Positions 11,232-25,200 of a stretch of DNA of 64,000 nt are shown piece after piece. The translations under genes were made by a program, and so were the position numbers. Position 1 is the first letter of the stretch, and each line of letters opens with the position of its first letter. Source of the stretch: Melastoma dodecandrum. Its lineage: Eukaryota; Streptophyta; Magnoliopsida; Myrtales; Melastomataceae. The notes under the pieces are model-generated. The model was not told the origin of the DNA and did no database searches. It saw only the letters and a list, made by a program, of their open reading frames with translations. The stretch lies in NCBI GenBank assembly GCA_029817715.1, contig JARUPY010000462.1, forward strand, positions 115,062 through 179,061, written 5' to 3'.

Positions 11232-14200
11232 GGCTCCCACTGTTCCTTGGAGGAAGAGGGGAAACGGGAAAAAGGACAAGGCACACATAAACACAAATAA
11301 AGCAGGTGGGATTTGTGGAAGTGAAACTTGGGGGCGGGGGTGGAGGGGGTCTGTTTTTTTTTGTCTTCTGGTCTATGTATGTCAGAGTAGGGAGGTTAAA
11401 AAAAAATTTTAATCTTTTTCTTTTAATTTAGTTTTTGGTTAATCAATCCGGCTTGTCTCCTCCCTCTTCCTCTTTCTTTGCCATTAGCAGATTGGTGGTG
11501 GGGGGACAAGAAAATGGGATGGTTTCCTGTTCTGGGGTGGAAGTGTAACAAGCGCAATAATTGCTGAAGCCATTTTTATCCAGAAGGGTTTATTTTATCA
11601 GGAGGAGATGAAAACCTTCGGTGGTCCCAAGAAAAATGGACGTGGAAGGGTTTTTTCTTACTATTTTTTTTTATTTGGGTGGGGGTGTTTAACGTCGTCG
11701 TCGTTCTTCCCGACAGTTACAATCAATGTCTTTCAAAATGATTTTGAAATAATAATAAAGAAAGAGGTGTGGGTGGGGGACGTCCTGTGGGAAATCATTT
11801 CCCCCCCCTTTTTTTTGTTTATCAAATCCTCCTTTTTCTTTTTCCTTTTTCTTTCTGCAGCACTTTTTAATCATTTTGAATCGATGCTGTCGTTTTGGGA
11901 AAATATCCATCTGGGTACAAAATTAAATATGAGTTTTTTATTGGAAGTGATTAGATCTGGTCTAAGGATAACTTTATCGACAGGTTTTTTTTTTTTAGTT
12001 TGAGAATTGTGATGATTAATTAGAATCTTCTTTTAAATAGTTTGTTAGAGAGATTTCTGACTTTTTTTTTTCTTTTAGAGTTATTATTGGACTAGACGGG
12101 TATCGACTGCGTCTTCGGCTATACTTCCTATTCCTCCTTTTATTTTTATCTGATTTCTTGCTTATTCAAAATAACTCATTTAAGTTGTTGTCCCGAATCA
12201 CAATTTTAAATTTACAAAAAAAAAAAAGTCGCGTTTATAATATCGATTTTAGTTAAATGCAAAATCATTGTCCAAAAACAGTGACAGGATGATTTTTTTT
12301 TTTATGTTAAGGTAAAATTGATGTTTAAAGTCCTTGCAAATTTAAAGGGATACAGCAATTTGTGGAATGTATCCGGATAATTTTAGAAACTCCGAATGTA
12401 AATTTTTTTAAAACTAATCTTACAAAAGGTACAAACTTGGAACGGGGTGCGCATTACAAACGTTGCTGTCTGAAGTAAATTCAGCAGTACTAAAATGAGG
12501 CTGACTACGAGGGCAAGATGATGGTGGTGGTCTGAGTTGTGTGGTCAACCACATGTGATTGACATTAATTTCCTTCCCCCCTACTGGATTGATATGGATC
12601 AAATCATAACAGCTGTGTTTGTTTGAGTGTGTGCTTGGTTTTGGACTAGAAGAAAAGTTAGTCGTTTCAATTGCTGCAGCCCCCTTTCTTTTAATTTGCG
12701 TGCGCCACATAAATTGGCATTTTATGTGGTTTTTTGGTCCGTCCATCCCTTTCATTTCTCGATGTGTGCTTTTTTTTTAACAACAATGATATTATAATCG
12801 CTTACGATCACGACCCTCATGTGATCTGATTGATTATAACATCCATGAGACAGAGAGAGAGTGAGGTAGCCCCAAAGAAGAAAAGTGGAGGAGTGGTTAA
12901 GGTCAAATCTTTTCTCATTATCCTAAGTTTGACAAAAAAAAAAAAATATAAAGAAATAATAATAACAGAGAATCTCTATCTCTCAAGGGGAGAGAGGTCC
13001 AATAATTCACAATTTTTAGAACCGTACGAACTACACACACGGATGCTGCAGAAAACATGGGATGTCTGGGTTTCCGATCAAGTGTCGCTTTCCTCCCCTT
13101 CCCATGTTATATCCCATTATTTAATTCATTAAAAACAACAGGAGGGAGGGACTGGACTGGACTGGACTGCTGCTTCTGTATAATTAGATGTGGTTTGTGG
13201 GGGATTAGTCAGACCGTAGCAACAGTAGACACACGTCCAACCTCTTCTTCCTTCCGTCGAGATAGATAGATCTCATGTGCTGGCTGGATTCCACTGCCCA
13301 AGCACTAAAACAACGGCAGGCAGACGTTCTCCTGCGTGTTGGTTTCCAGATCCAGAGTGCACAAACCATTATCTCAATTTCTTAGTCTAGCGAGTATATC
13401 AAGAAAAAGCTTAAGCCGTTTTGGAGGTTGCCCCTTTGTTATTGGCAGAAACATGGATAGATGATTCCTGTATAAAGGACATAAAAGATAGTAAAATATT
13501 ATGTGACTTGTGATTGTGTTATCGTTTAATCTGAGAGAAGGTTCTATTTATAATATAGATCATAATTACATCTTAAAATAAAATTCTCCCATTAGTTGAA
13601 TTTTGAAACTCTTTTCGTTTTTATGTCCCTCGCGTGGACACAATATTTCCACGTGCGAATACACTCCAACCCCCAATTAACAACAAAAATCCGTATAATT
13701 CAATTTATTCATACCAAAAGAACATTGAAGGATATCTTTTTACACGACCTATTAATATGCGTTACGGGTGAAAATATACTTTCAAATAAAAAAAAAATAC
13801 TTAAGAGAGCATACTAATGCTAAATCACTATTTTTTCTGGGGTTGTGATTTTAGAAGTTTCATCCATTTGAGTTTGAACTTGAACTTTATAGGCATTCCT
13901 CTTTTTAATTCCGAAAAAACTGGCCCATCTCCATCTTATTTATTTTATGTTAGGAGACAAAAAAAAAACTATCCCTTGAATCATTTCAAATTGGTATGAA
14001 AACCCACCATTATATTATTCATTGAAGGCTAAAAAATAACAAAAAGACGAAATCCGAGGAGGACTAAAATATATATCAAGGATGAGAGATTGCTGAGTTT
14101 ATCAAGAAGTCAAACGGCTTTTTGGAGGGCTTCGCACGTTACCAACTTGGGGCTGTCTCTTAGGAAGTGTGACTCGGGGCTTTAAGATTTGCCGGAGGAT

Positions 14201-14508
14201 TGAAAGAGTCTGGGCCTCGAGACACAACTTCTACTCTCGTATTCAAACGGCTTACGGAGGAGCTGCTGGTGAATCGTCGATAAATTGAGATATGGGGATC
14301 TCAGAGGAGCCGAGCTTCCTGTCGGACGAACGGGGAGCTGGGTTATGACAGGTCCTTCACGAGGCATTGCCCCATGGACGGACTAGTGGCTGTTGAACGA
14401 GCGCAGGATCCTTCTACAAAGAATGGCGATGTCCACCATTGGGGCGATCCGCACGCCAAATTTCATCAGCCTGACAAAAGCTTCGGCCTTGAACAACCAA
14501 TGCAGTTC
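11232..14508. other. Gene-poor AT-rich intergenic region
   Basis: This holds the promoter side of the kinase gene and then low-complexity DNA: T-rich runs (11640-12300), a short GACTG tandem near 13150 and small SSRs. The open stretches (for example 11608-12003 and 12420-12755) are homopolymer-driven and match no family I know. Confidence 0.5.
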
Positions 14509-15300
14509 TGTTGACATTACATAAATCTTGGGCCTAACTTAATTATGGCCCGTACAGAAACTTATTACAATAGCCCACCGAAGTAAAATTAGAAGATGCA
14601 AACTCGTACTAAGTCTACGAAGAGGGAAAAGTTGTTAAGTCTACAAGAGATCAAACTGACAGGCAACGCTCCAGTCTACCAGAATCAAGTTGGTACCGAG
14701 ATTCTTGGAGGTTAGTTAAGAAAGCCACGTCTTGAAAATATATTCTCATAGAGAAAAATTTAGAACGTGACACATATCTTATGCACAACAAAATTCAGTA
14801 TAAAAGAGAAAAATCTTGCCTAAGAAAAGAACACAGAATCATCTAAGGCCAAAAAGTGTATTATTTGTTAATAGTTCTCGGTCTTCAGTTTTCAGGCGTT
14901 CAGACCAGGGTGAGCTCGTAGGGCCCTTGGTATCCTTTCCACCGTCAGGGTGAGCAGCCCTTAACATCTAAACTCCGCCTTTACTTCATCGCTAGGGTGA
15001 GCTCGTAGGGCCCTTAGTATCCAAATACATCGCTACCTTCGTCCATACTCCGTTCGTCATACCACTAGAGACCAGATTCCACAGCCACAGTCCACAAGCT
15101 CCAGACGTCAGCAGGAAGTCTACGGCGTTACCACCGTCCGCATCATCAATCTTTTTGCTTTTTCATGGTTGTAAGTTTTTTCGTTCATTTGTAAGACATC
15201 GTTTGACATCGTCTATTAATACAATTCATTTACTTTTCATTATTGGCGATCACATCTGAACCCCTATGAGCGTTCGTGTCAAATATTTTCGACGTGATCC
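14509..15300 (+). mobile_element. LTR-like fragment, possibly gypsy 5' LTR
   Basis: It begins TGTTGACATTACAT and contains a repeated block 'gggtgagctcgtagggccc' (near 14909 and 14997). It ends at a 'tattggcgatcacatctgaa' stretch (15241) that resembles an LTR end followed by a primer-binding site. Coding sequence of the element is absent, and the next recognisable sequence is unrelated. The boundaries are tentative. Confidence 0.35.
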
Positions 15301-15537
15301 GTTTCCGACGCTAACAGGTTCCTGAAGGACATGTCACACAGGTTCCCCAACATGCAACACCTTGACGTTAGTAATTTCTTCAGGAAGAATATAACGGAGG
15401 GCTTGTCGACTATTCTGAAGGGACGTTGCAAGATATTAAAATTGTATATCTCTCTTTGTTTGGGGACTGTTAGTTTTCCTCCCGACATCGACATCTTGAA
15501 TTTTGGAGGTGTTGGTAGCCCAAGGAGTGGGTTTTGA
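15301..15537 (+). pseudogene. F-box/LRR protein fragment
   Basis: About 60 codons resemble leucine-rich repeats of the plant F-box/LRR class: HRFPNMQHLDVSN, then NITEGLSTILKGRCKILKL and YISLCLG, close to the usual 'D-L-S-x-C-x-x-I-T-D-x-G-L' pattern. There is no F-box, the neighbouring repeats are missing and the reading frame soon becomes nonsensical, so this is a captured or degraded piece. The LRR assignment is by pattern only. Confidence 0.4.
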
Positions 15538-15892
15538 TTGCAACGACACGGGCACGATCGTAAGAAGATGACCTCGACTCAGGCGTAATGACTCGAAGAG
15601 CTGCCATAAGGTGACAACTCCATAGGTAAAACAATTAGTTAGTAGTTGCAAACTGTTGAGGGAGGTTGGTTTGCAGTGGCGCATCAACTTGAATGCGGAA
15701 GTTGTTGCGTGGGTGAACTTCAGGCGGCCATCAGTGGGGAGAATTGCTCTTCCCCTTTTTTCTTGCGGCATGGGTGCGATGTCTTGTCCTATACGGATAG
15801 ATGCCAAGTATATGGAGGCATCCATCGGTTGCAGCTTGCTTTGAAATCCGAGTTTACACCAACCATTGTTAATATGATTTTGAGGATGAGCT

Positions 15893-17607
15893 TGCTATGA
15901 CTTTACAAAAGATTTAATCTTTTGTAACGATGATATACTTCTTAGTAAAGGAAAAATATCACGAAAATATTTTATACATCCGATCATTTCGGATCAAATG
16001 ACGTGATTAGATTATATTTCCATAATTAGATATTTTAATAATTAATTAATTAATTATTAATTATCTTAATTAATTATTAATTCAAAAGAAGAATATTCTT
16101 AACAATATTATTTGAATTAATATTAAACTATTTACCTCGTAAGACAAACCATAAAAAGTAAAAATAATATATTTTTCCTATGTATGGAAATTATATTACT
16201 AATATTGGAACTTTCCTATTAACCTTCTATAAGGAGATTACGTTAATAAGAAATATCCAATAATCATGAATTTCATCTCGATACAATGACAAACTTATTA
16301 ATCAATTCATTTGAAAATAAATATTTGATTATTTCCTTGTATAGAAGGTTGTTTGTCTATTTTGGCTGAACTTTCAGTAGTGCTCTATCGTGGGATTAAA
16401 ATATCCAACTAACACAAAACTAATTTTGGATAGTCTCTAACAGATATATGCACTAGCCCATGATTAGATTTCTCAGGTTAAGAATGAAATATTATTTTTT
16501 TCTAATTATAGAAGGTTGTTGATCGAATCTGGCTACAATCTTCTGTAATACGATATCTTGATATTGGATAATCCACGAAATCAATCAGAGATTGTTTTCA
16601 AATGATTTATGAATTATGGGAATGCATCTGGTCGTAATTTAAATTTATTAAAATAAATTTTCTTAATAAGAGAAGGTCGGAACTTCTTTATAAAAAAAAC
16701 TCAAAAAATGATAAGGTTGATTAAGAACGGTGGTAAGTCTTGACACTCTTGCAGTGTTATTATGGTATTTTAAAGTGTGTGTTGAGTGTACAGGATGGAG
16801 TCTCCAGGCGAGCGTTCTTGTAGGAGGTAACTACAGCAAGTTCAACATTGATAAAGTCGGTTCGGAGACGCCGGTGGTTACGGATCCGAGGGACTCTACC
16901 GAGGAAGTTGGCGGGAAGTTGTCCGTAACATTAAGCTACGTGCAGCAAGAACTTGGGAGAAGGTTGCTTGGTGATGAGTCGGCGTACAACAGATCTAGGA
17001 GGACTCCGTAGTAGGCGCGAGTGGTGAGGGACTAGTAACCTCCTGTAGACAGTTATTTTCTTTGTTTTGCAGGTTATATCGAAAATACAAAAAGCGAAGC
17101 CCACCAGACGACGTCTAAACACGTGTGTTCACTGATCCACAGAAAGGACAGCCCGCTACTGAGTCACAGAAGGCTGAAGCTTCCAGCCAGGGTTCTGTGC
17201 TCTCTGAGTCTGGTTGATTTCCTAATGATTTGACCTAGACGCACTCAATCTCAGCAAGAGAGTTTCTTGCATTGATTAAGTTAATCTTACCGCCTCGTGG
17301 TTAAAGAAATTATTTTCTTATAATACAGAAGGTTTTACCTTATATACTGTAATCATTATTTCAAAGTATAAGTGAAAACGGCTGAAAGTGGATGTAGGCA
17401 TATTTTTCTAACTACTATAAAACTTTGTGTTCTCCGAATTCATTTCGAAGTCTATTTCATACGATCTCTAACTACAGAAGCCTGAACAAAAGGTTCTGTT
17501 TTACAACAACTTTCTTCTACTGTAAAGGTTGTGAAAAAGTGTTAAATAAATCCTTAATCGCACTTAACACTAATTCATCCCCTCTTAGTGTAATCTTTGG
17601 GTCAACA
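15893..17607 (+). mobile_element. SIRE-like LTR fragment, second copy
   Basis: This is homologous over its length to 5620-7497. Both have 'tgctatgactttaca' at the start, an AT-rich stretch with repeated 'ttaattaatta', a conserved mid-section with 'tagaaggttg', a GC-richer part around 16780-17010 and the end block 'aacactaattca...gtgtaatcttt...CAACA'. The copies are clearly diverged, so they are not the two LTRs of one young element. No internal coding region adjoins either copy. Confidence 0.6.
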
Positions 17608-17920
17608 ACCATTCTTTCTATCAATCATCGGGGTGCGCCCCTGTATCGTATATTTTGCACAAAAGCAGATCATTTTACCTTAGCACGAGATTTTGGTTAG
17701 TTCATTAAGCAAAAATACTAACCAGAGGATTATGAAGCGTCCTAATTCGCCTATATTCATCGCACATGACTTCTCCATCCAACTCAGTTGGAAAGAACAA
17801 GCTTTTTCGTGGAGAACGTCCGACTTGGCTTGTCAGCAACTACAAGCTCCTCTGATTACGAGCTTCCTTCCGGCGAGTGCTAATGATTATAATCACGTTT
17901 CATGGCATTTTTATGGAGGT

Positions 17921-18491
17921 AAAATATACGATAATATCAAAAAATATTACGAAACTTTTTGTTTTGGTAAAAACTTAGTTTGCTATACGATTTTGTAACT
18001 AACTTTTGTTTCTGTATTGATTTTGGCCAATCTTGGATTTTACCATGACAAAACCAAACAGGTCTTAATATATAAATTTCAATTATTTACTAAAAAATTT
18101 TAAAAAATGGGTAATATTGAAACATTTCATGTGTTTTTTATTATAGGATTTTAATAGTTAAATTAAGTAAGTTGGAAGTCGAAGTTGGACTGTAATTATT
18201 GATGTTGTTAAGAATATGTAAAATCGATGAATGTCGGATGATGACTCTATTGTGGGGTTACTACTACGTGTAAGGTGGATTACAACACGATGTAATGAGA
18301 GATGTTGGAACTCAACTACTATAGAAGAAATGTTAGAAAATATTAAGGCCTCGTTTAGTTTTCTCATAGTAAAATTCAAGATTGGCCACAAAAAATTACA
18401 ACTCTAAATATAGTGATAATATCGTATAATAAAAAAATATTTTGACAAAACAGAAATTTAAGACATAATTTATGATATTATCGTATATTTT
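17921..18491. mobile_element. MITE-like inverted-repeat element
   Basis: Two arms of about 145 bp (17921-18068 and 18349-18491) are inverted copies of each other. The outer ends read 'aaaatatacgataatatc' and its complement. The inner ends are 'ccaaacaggtct' and 'aggcctcgtttag', which look like Tourist/PIF-type termini facing inward. The spacer is 280 bp and has no coding potential. This could be two half-elements in opposite orientation or one foldback element. Confidence 0.55.
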
Positions 18492-20138
18492 GTATTTTAT
18501 ATACTACGCGAGAGCATTCGCATGCGCCTCTCCCCGCGAGAGGGGGTTCCCCGGGTCCCCCACTCCACCCCGAGTCGTGGTCGTTGTTAGTCGTGTTTGT
18601 TGGGTGTGGCGGGGGGACGAAGTTGGATTTGCTGCTGCATGACGGGAGAGTTGAGTACTAAACAAGAGAGCTGCAAAAAATATTAAATAAAAAAAATCAG
18701 TTAATAATTATGAGCTTATAGTATTTGAGTGAATAATAACAAAAAATTTTGATATTATTTGGGTGGGAGTAAGACACTTATACGCGGGATATATTTAAAA
18801 ATAATGTTTTTTTTTGACAACGGAAGCTTTTAATTTTTAAAATTTATAAATAATATACGAAATTTATAATAACGTTAGGGGAGAGCGCTCCAGGACCAAA
18901 ACCGAAGGGCTGCATAAAGAGCCAACCAAGGCGGTGGATGCAAATTGCATTTTAATTATTTGGCCTTGATAATTATTTTGTTGTAACTTATCAACTAAAC
19001 AATAAATAAAATAAAATAAAAGCCACGTTTTCATTTATTGCAGGGTGAACGGGTAGTTAGAGATCCGCCGGGTCCAATCCATTCGATTCGATGGAATGGT
19101 GTTAGGCCGGTTCGACAAGTGGGTCCCCCACTAAAGAACAAGGCACGTTATAATAATAATAATAATAAAGGCTGGGATTTTCATTTACGTGCCTTTGCAA
19201 ATCCCCCACGTCCCGTCTGTGTGTCTGTCAGTCAGTCAGTCAGCTTATCTCGATGAAGACAGGTCTACGATTTATAATACTCTAAGGTCGCCATTTCTTA
19301 CCTATTCACGAACGGTTAGTGCTCGCCTCGTAAAAGGCTTGAAGTAGGTTCGCGATACGTTCTCGAGTTCGACCCATTTCTTTAACAAATGAGTCCAAGT
19401 TCGTGTCTGGAAATTAATCGTTTGAACTTATTAAATTATTGTTTTGCCCTTAAAATAAATATATTTTTAAAACTATTTTTACCAACTCTAAAATTTAACT
19501 TTAAAAAAAAATCAATTTATTAATCTTTTAAAAATAACTCGAGCAAGAATCGAAATTAATGCCCAGCGGAACTCGAACTCCACGTAAGTAAACGAATCAA
19601 ATGTCAAACTAAATAATTTAAATTAATATCGAGCTCGAGCATGTAATATTAGTCGAGCTTTGAGCCCGAACCCGAACTCAGTAATATTACGGGTTGGACT
19701 AAGACTCATTTACGCCACTAGTAAGTAATGCTCGGTGGGCTTTGGGATGGAGTCCAACTCGGACATGCATTTTACTCGATTAGGTAAGAAGGGAAGGGTT
19801 TTGTGTGTCATTAATCCCCGGTCATTTCAGCCTAACTTCCTGGCCCCCCCCCCCCCTCCTCCGGGTGACTACGTTGATGACGATTATCAACTAAAAATAT
19901 ATACGTAGAGAGAAAAGAAGGGATGAAAACTGATGCCCCCCCTACCCCACAAGACTAAGACGAAACTACTACTTCCCCCTCCCCTTGTTGGAATATGTTC
20001 ACCCCCTCTCTTCCCTTTTTTAACTCCTCCCATCATCCTCATCGTCCCCATCAAACTCCCATCCCCCCCCCCCCCCCCAACACATCTCCCTTCTCCCTCT
20101 CTCTCACAGGACAAAATACCAGAAGCAAGTTAAAGACC
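18492..20138. other. Intergenic region and 5' flank of the DLNLP gene
   Basis: It contains AT-rich DNA, a (TAA)n run near 19150, an (AGTC)n run near 19235 and a tRNA-like stretch (19315-19375). A pyrimidine-rich leader (19960-20110, with runs of C) lies just before the start codon at 20139 and is probably 5' untranslated. No gene is supported. Confidence 0.4.
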
Positions 20139-22154
20139 ATGGCTGAGACCGAAGAGGAGTGGGTCCGCCTAGCCATGGGCGACACCTGCCTCGTCGCCGA
20201 CCTCCTCCTCCGCCTCCTCCGCGACCCTCCCCCTTCCTCCTCGCTCTACTGGACCGTCCGCGGCCGCCGTACCCGGCCTCATCCCAAGAAGGAGGCAGCC
20301 CCTACGGTGGAGAAGGCCAGGGCCAGCCCCTCCACCCCACTGTGGTGGAGCGGCGGGGGGGCGTCCGAGGATTCCCCTCCGGACGACTGCAACGCCTACT
20401 TCCCCCCGAGATCTAAGGTTTGTCCTCACTGCCGCTGACACGCGTGTCCCTCACGTGACGTGGCGTATCGTATCGGATCATCCAGGTTCGGGCCGGGTGT
20501 GGGATTTTAGAAGTATTTTTTCATGGGGGGAGATGGTCACGTTTAATGATGCGTCCCCGCTGTCCCTCCATCTTTATAACTCCTGTCAGAAAGTTTTTGC
20601 ACCCTCGCCTCGCCCTTCCCTTCTTCTCCCTTTTCTCAACCCCACCCACCTCTTTTTCCCCATTTGGGTTTTCGTTTTCAACCAATTCGTTGAATAATAA
20701 TTATAATAATATTACAACGTGACCCCCCCCCCCCCCCCCCTCCCTCCCTCCCTCCCCGATCTTACCCTCGGATTCGTGGGGTTTTTGAGCCAAGTGTCTC
20801 TGTCTGGGTTTGGTTTGTCTTTTCGGCTCGGTAAAGGTGGTGGTCGCCGGTGGTTGTACGAATCAACAAATGGTGTGTGTGTGTGTGTGGGGGTGGGGTG
20901 TTAACGAAATGACGTGTTTGTCCTCGCCCTCCGTGGGTTTTCCTGCTTCTGACCCATCCCTTTTGCACGGGACATGACACACCTTGGTTCGACGTGGGGA
21001 GATGGATAGGTCAAACGCTACAAAACACCACCGCCCTAGTCCAACGCCCGACGGCGATTTTCTCTTTCCTTTTCTTTTTGGGTGAAGAGGAGAATCGTCT
21101 TTTTGATGATGTCCCTCCTTTCAAGCATTGGTGTCTGGGGTTTGGAGTGGAGCCTAAGCATTCTTCTTCCCCTCTTGTTGTCGGGTGTCCAAAGGCACGG
21201 CCCACACGCTGTGATCCCCTTCAACAAACGTGTTTTAGTGTGGCCGGGCCATTGGGGGTTGGGTTGGGTTGGGAGCTGTTTAGGGAATCAAGAGAGGTTT
21301 TTGGGTCTTTTTGATCTTACGGTCAGGGTCTACTGTTTCCGGTAGTGGTACAGGCAGGGGAGGGCGGAAGATTTCTTTGAGCATCCCGACAAGACGTAAA
21401 CTGACGAAAACCACCGCTCTTTGTTGAACCTTTGACTTGGTTTCAACATTTTCTGTCTCTGCTTTTCGTGAAAGTTTGGCAAAGTGGGGATGGAACGTAA
21501 TCAGGCGAAGGAACAGGAGGGTCGGGAGAGGCGTGATCTGTGTGTATTCTTATTGTCTTCTGTTTTGAGAGGGTATTCATATTAGCCTAATGCCCTTCCC
21601 TTGTCTTTCTCGCCCAGGCATCTTTAGCCAGTGGTGCACCCACAACCACCACATCAGCAGCACTCGCTCTCACTGCCTGCAAACGACCCAGACAGAAGAA
21701 GGTTAAAAGAGGGAAAAAGATAACATTCCTTGAAATTTGTTTGAAACCTGGATTTGATGGAGGCTGTGGACTGTATTACTCTTTCTTGACACATCACATC
21801 TTTTGCTGCTATTCATTTCGATTCCAGAGATCGCTGTTCCAACTTAAGGAAGAAGAGAGCCTGCTGTGGAAGGAACGACAGAGCCTCGAGCAGGAACTGG
21901 CTAGCCTGAGGCTCCGTGTGGAGAAAGAACGTGCCACGAATGAAAGCCTGAAGAGACTCAAAGCGACATCATCTAGACAAGGACAGCGCAGTCTGCGAAT
22001 CCATCACAAACAAAGAGATGCCGCTGCCGGCGACTACTTCGAGGAAACCCCGCGACAGCTGCGTGGTACTCACGTTTGCTCGGGACAAAACAAGGCAGAA
22101 GCACCCGGGAAGGCTGCGCTTCTACCCGACCTTAATCTGCCGCCAGAGGAATAG
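20139..22154 (+). CDS. Coiled-coil protein with C-terminal EAR motif (At1g80610-like)
   Basis: Exons 20139-20417, 21618-21701 and 21828-22154 have phase-0 GT-AG junctions and encode 229 residues. The N-terminus (MAETEEEWVRLAMGD, then VADLLLRL) is a conserved block of this plant family. It is followed by a low-complexity Pro/Ser part with the conserved SPSTPLWWSGG, a basic patch KRPRQKK ending exon 2, a coiled coil (KEEESLLWKERQSLEQEL onward, about 125-165) and the C-terminal LLPDLNLPPEE. DLNLP is an EAR-type repression motif that recruits TOPLESS-like corepressors in proteins where it has been tested. I infer a nuclear transcriptional co-regulator; no enzymatic domain is visible. The first exon is very GC-rich and the third is not. 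A hAT element sits 46 bp beyond the stop, probably inside the 3' UTR. An upstream in-frame ATG exists, but the Kozak-like ACCATGG at 20139 fits better. Confidence 0.85.
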
Positions 22155-22200
22155 CAAATTTGGATCTCCGCCCCTGATATGACAGTAATATACATAGGTT

Positions 22201-22208
22201 GTCTGGGA
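22201..22208 (+). repeat. hAT target-site duplication, left copy
   Basis: GTCTGGGA directly precedes the element's TAGGGGTG terminus and is repeated without change at 26106-26113. Confidence 0.9.
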
Positions 22209-25200
22209 TAGGGGTGAAAATGAGTCGAGTCGAGACCGAGTACTCTCAGACTCGAGCTCGGCTCGATTAGGAAAAGCTCGAGCTCGGCTCCAGCTCGATC
22301 GAGCTCAAATAATTGGAGCTCGAACTCGGCTCGTTTCAATTATGGAGAGCTCGAGCTGGGCTCAAAAGGCTCGAATGTAGATCGAGCCTAAGCTTGGCTC
22401 GAAAGCTCAAGCTCGATTTTAAAATATACATACATTGACGTTGACTCGAACTCGGCTCGGTTGGCTCAAAAACATATATAATAAAGTTCACTTCAAAAAC
22501 ATAAATATGAACAATGTTGTCAAAATATTTCAACAAAATCATAATTCCAAAACATCTCCAAACTATTCTCCCAAAACATCTCTATAAATAGAACCAGATT
22601 TATCAAAACAATCACAAATCACAAGAATCATACTCTTAAAACATATTCACGATATAACTTCATTACCAATCATAATAATATCACAAGCATCATCACCTGC
22701 ATATAAAATATTATAAAGAGTATTACAATCACCATAATAATAATAAGACAATAAATATCTTAAAATTTTATAAAGTATGTAATAATATTTAGCTTACTTC
22801 AAGAAGTTGAATTAGGTACTTGAATAAATATATCTTGGTATGTTTTCCCTTTCTGTAAAAGAAACAAAAAAGAGAAATAAAAAGCTTGGGTTAGTAACAT
22901 TTTAATAAATAATATATTTCATAAATTGAAAAAACTTTAAATGAAAAAAAAAACCTTTTCAATTTTTTTCATCATATGTAAATGTCGAAGCCAATCTCCT
23001 CCACAAAGTAATGCTTCTACCGTATTTGGAGAAAGAGATGAACGATAAGCATCAATTATCCTCGTTTCGGCACTGAATGTAGCTTCAGAAGCCACTGAAC
23101 TTATTGGGATGGCTAAAATATCAGCTGCCATTCTTGACAAAATTGGGTAATGTACCCGATTCATCTTCCACTAATCCAAACAAGAAAAGTTTTTGCCAAT
23201 TTCACTCGTTTTTAGACGACTTTTTCCCAAATATTCAGTCAATTCAGATTTTCTAGGCCCTGAAGTCTCAAGTTTTTCACAATATGATTCAAAATCATCC
23301 CAGTTTTGAGTAATACTTGCTTGCATGCCAACACTGCTAGAAGAACCCAAACTCTCATAATTCGAATAGTCAGAAGATGCCTTCGAATGCTCTGTAACAT
23401 ATTCTTCATAAAGGCCTTCAATTGTTTTTTCAACCAAATCTTTATTCTTTGAAACATCTCTGTCAGAATAAAGCTTTGGAAAACAGAAATCAACTGCAAT
23501 CATTTTTTGACTTTGGTCGAGCACCGCAGCAACAACCATCAATAAGTTGCATTCGCCCCAATATTTGTCAAACTTGAGCTTCATCTTACATGCTAATGCC
23601 TTAATAAATTCATCTGAATGTTCAGCAGCAATATCTAAGGCCGATTTTACCTTCTGAACTTTTTGAAGATATAAATTCGAAGTAGTATACTCACTGCCTG
23701 AAATAATATGTGTAGCTGTCCAAAATGACTCCAACAACGAACAAATCTTGTGAACTTTATCCCAATGTTCATCCAAAGGACAACAATCAAATAATGAATC
23801 GCGTTGATAGAGCATTCTAAAAGCATCCTTGAACTTTAAAGCACAACTAAGCATCTCGAAATTTGAGTTCCATCGAGTTTTGCAATCACGAACCAATCTC
23901 CTTCCTTTCAATTGTAGTTGTTGTACACACTCAACAAATTTTATCAGCCTATCATCGGAACGATTCACGTATTCCACACATTGCCTCACTACTTGGATGA
24001 TGTCTTTAATTTCATCCAATCCATCCTGAACACAAAGATTCAGAACATGTACACAACATCGAACATGAAATAACTTTCCTCTACCCAATAACTTCCTTGA
24101 GACTTGAATCGTCTCCTTCAAATACTTGATAGCAACATCAATACTAGATGCATTATCAACAGTAACAGAATAAACCTTGTTCTCAATAGCCCAATCTTTC
24201 ATGCATTTAAAAATTGCATCGGAAATCAGAATACATGTTCTCGGGGGTGGAATGTGAAAGAAGCTCAAGACCCTCTTGTGCAACTTCCAAGATTGGTCAA
24301 TCCAATGCCCTATAACAACCATATACTCTATCTTTTGGTTCTTTGATTTCCAACAATAAGTTGTCAAACTGATTTTGCTAACACTTTCAAGATTCTTCTT
24401 CAACTTCCTCTTTTCAATCTCATACACTTTCATACAATCCGTCTTGCATATAACTCTACCAATCTTTTTCCAGTCGGGCATCCCTAACTTCATCATCATA
24501 TTGAATCCATGTTCATCCAAAATGGAAAATGGATGTTCATGCATCATAATCCAATGTGCAGTTGCCTCCCGATTTGTTCCATGTCAAACTTCCCGGAATG
24601 CAACGTGGGAACTAGAAGTGTAGCTCCATCGATTGACGGAAAATTCAAGCGCGTTTGTCTTTCATCTTCTTTCGAGTTCATCTTCCTCTTCAAACAATTA
24701 TCTCTATGCCTCTTTAAGTGAGATGTAATCCCCGATTTAAGAATTGTTAAGAGATGGCGGGAATGAGAGCATTTAGCTTTCTTCTCTCCATTCTCCAAAA
24801 TTTCTTCAAAATCATCCCAAACCGCTGAAGTTCTCTTCCTTTTATTTGCTTTGAAGTTCTCATCTTCTAGTGCATCCTTCTTTGTTGTATTATCAGTTTC
24901 ACCAGCCGAATTTAGCTCTATCCTTTCCAATGCCCCGATTTGGATTTGAAGCTCCTTCCCCAACTCGTTACTTTCAGCAACACCACTCCCTACGGTTGGT
25001 GCAGAAGACGTATAATCCGTTGACATATTTGTTTCCAGCTGACAGAGCAAACAAAGAGAAGATGTGAGATCAAATGAATCCAACACAAATACCAAGAGAA
25101 GTCCAGACCCCAACACAAAGGATATGAGATCCTCTGCACTAGATATATAACCGGCATAAGACTATTCATCGCATAAAAATAATTCATGGATAACATATAA

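Noticed and set aside
11608..12003. 131-codon ORF
   Set aside because: Driven by T-rich runs and low complexity; no domain.
19315..19375. tRNA-like stretch (possible tRNA gene or SINE head)
   Set aside because: A GTTCGACCC box B is present, but box A is poor and no cloverleaf forms with proper stems. At most it is a relic of a tRNA-derived SINE; I cannot support it as a gene.
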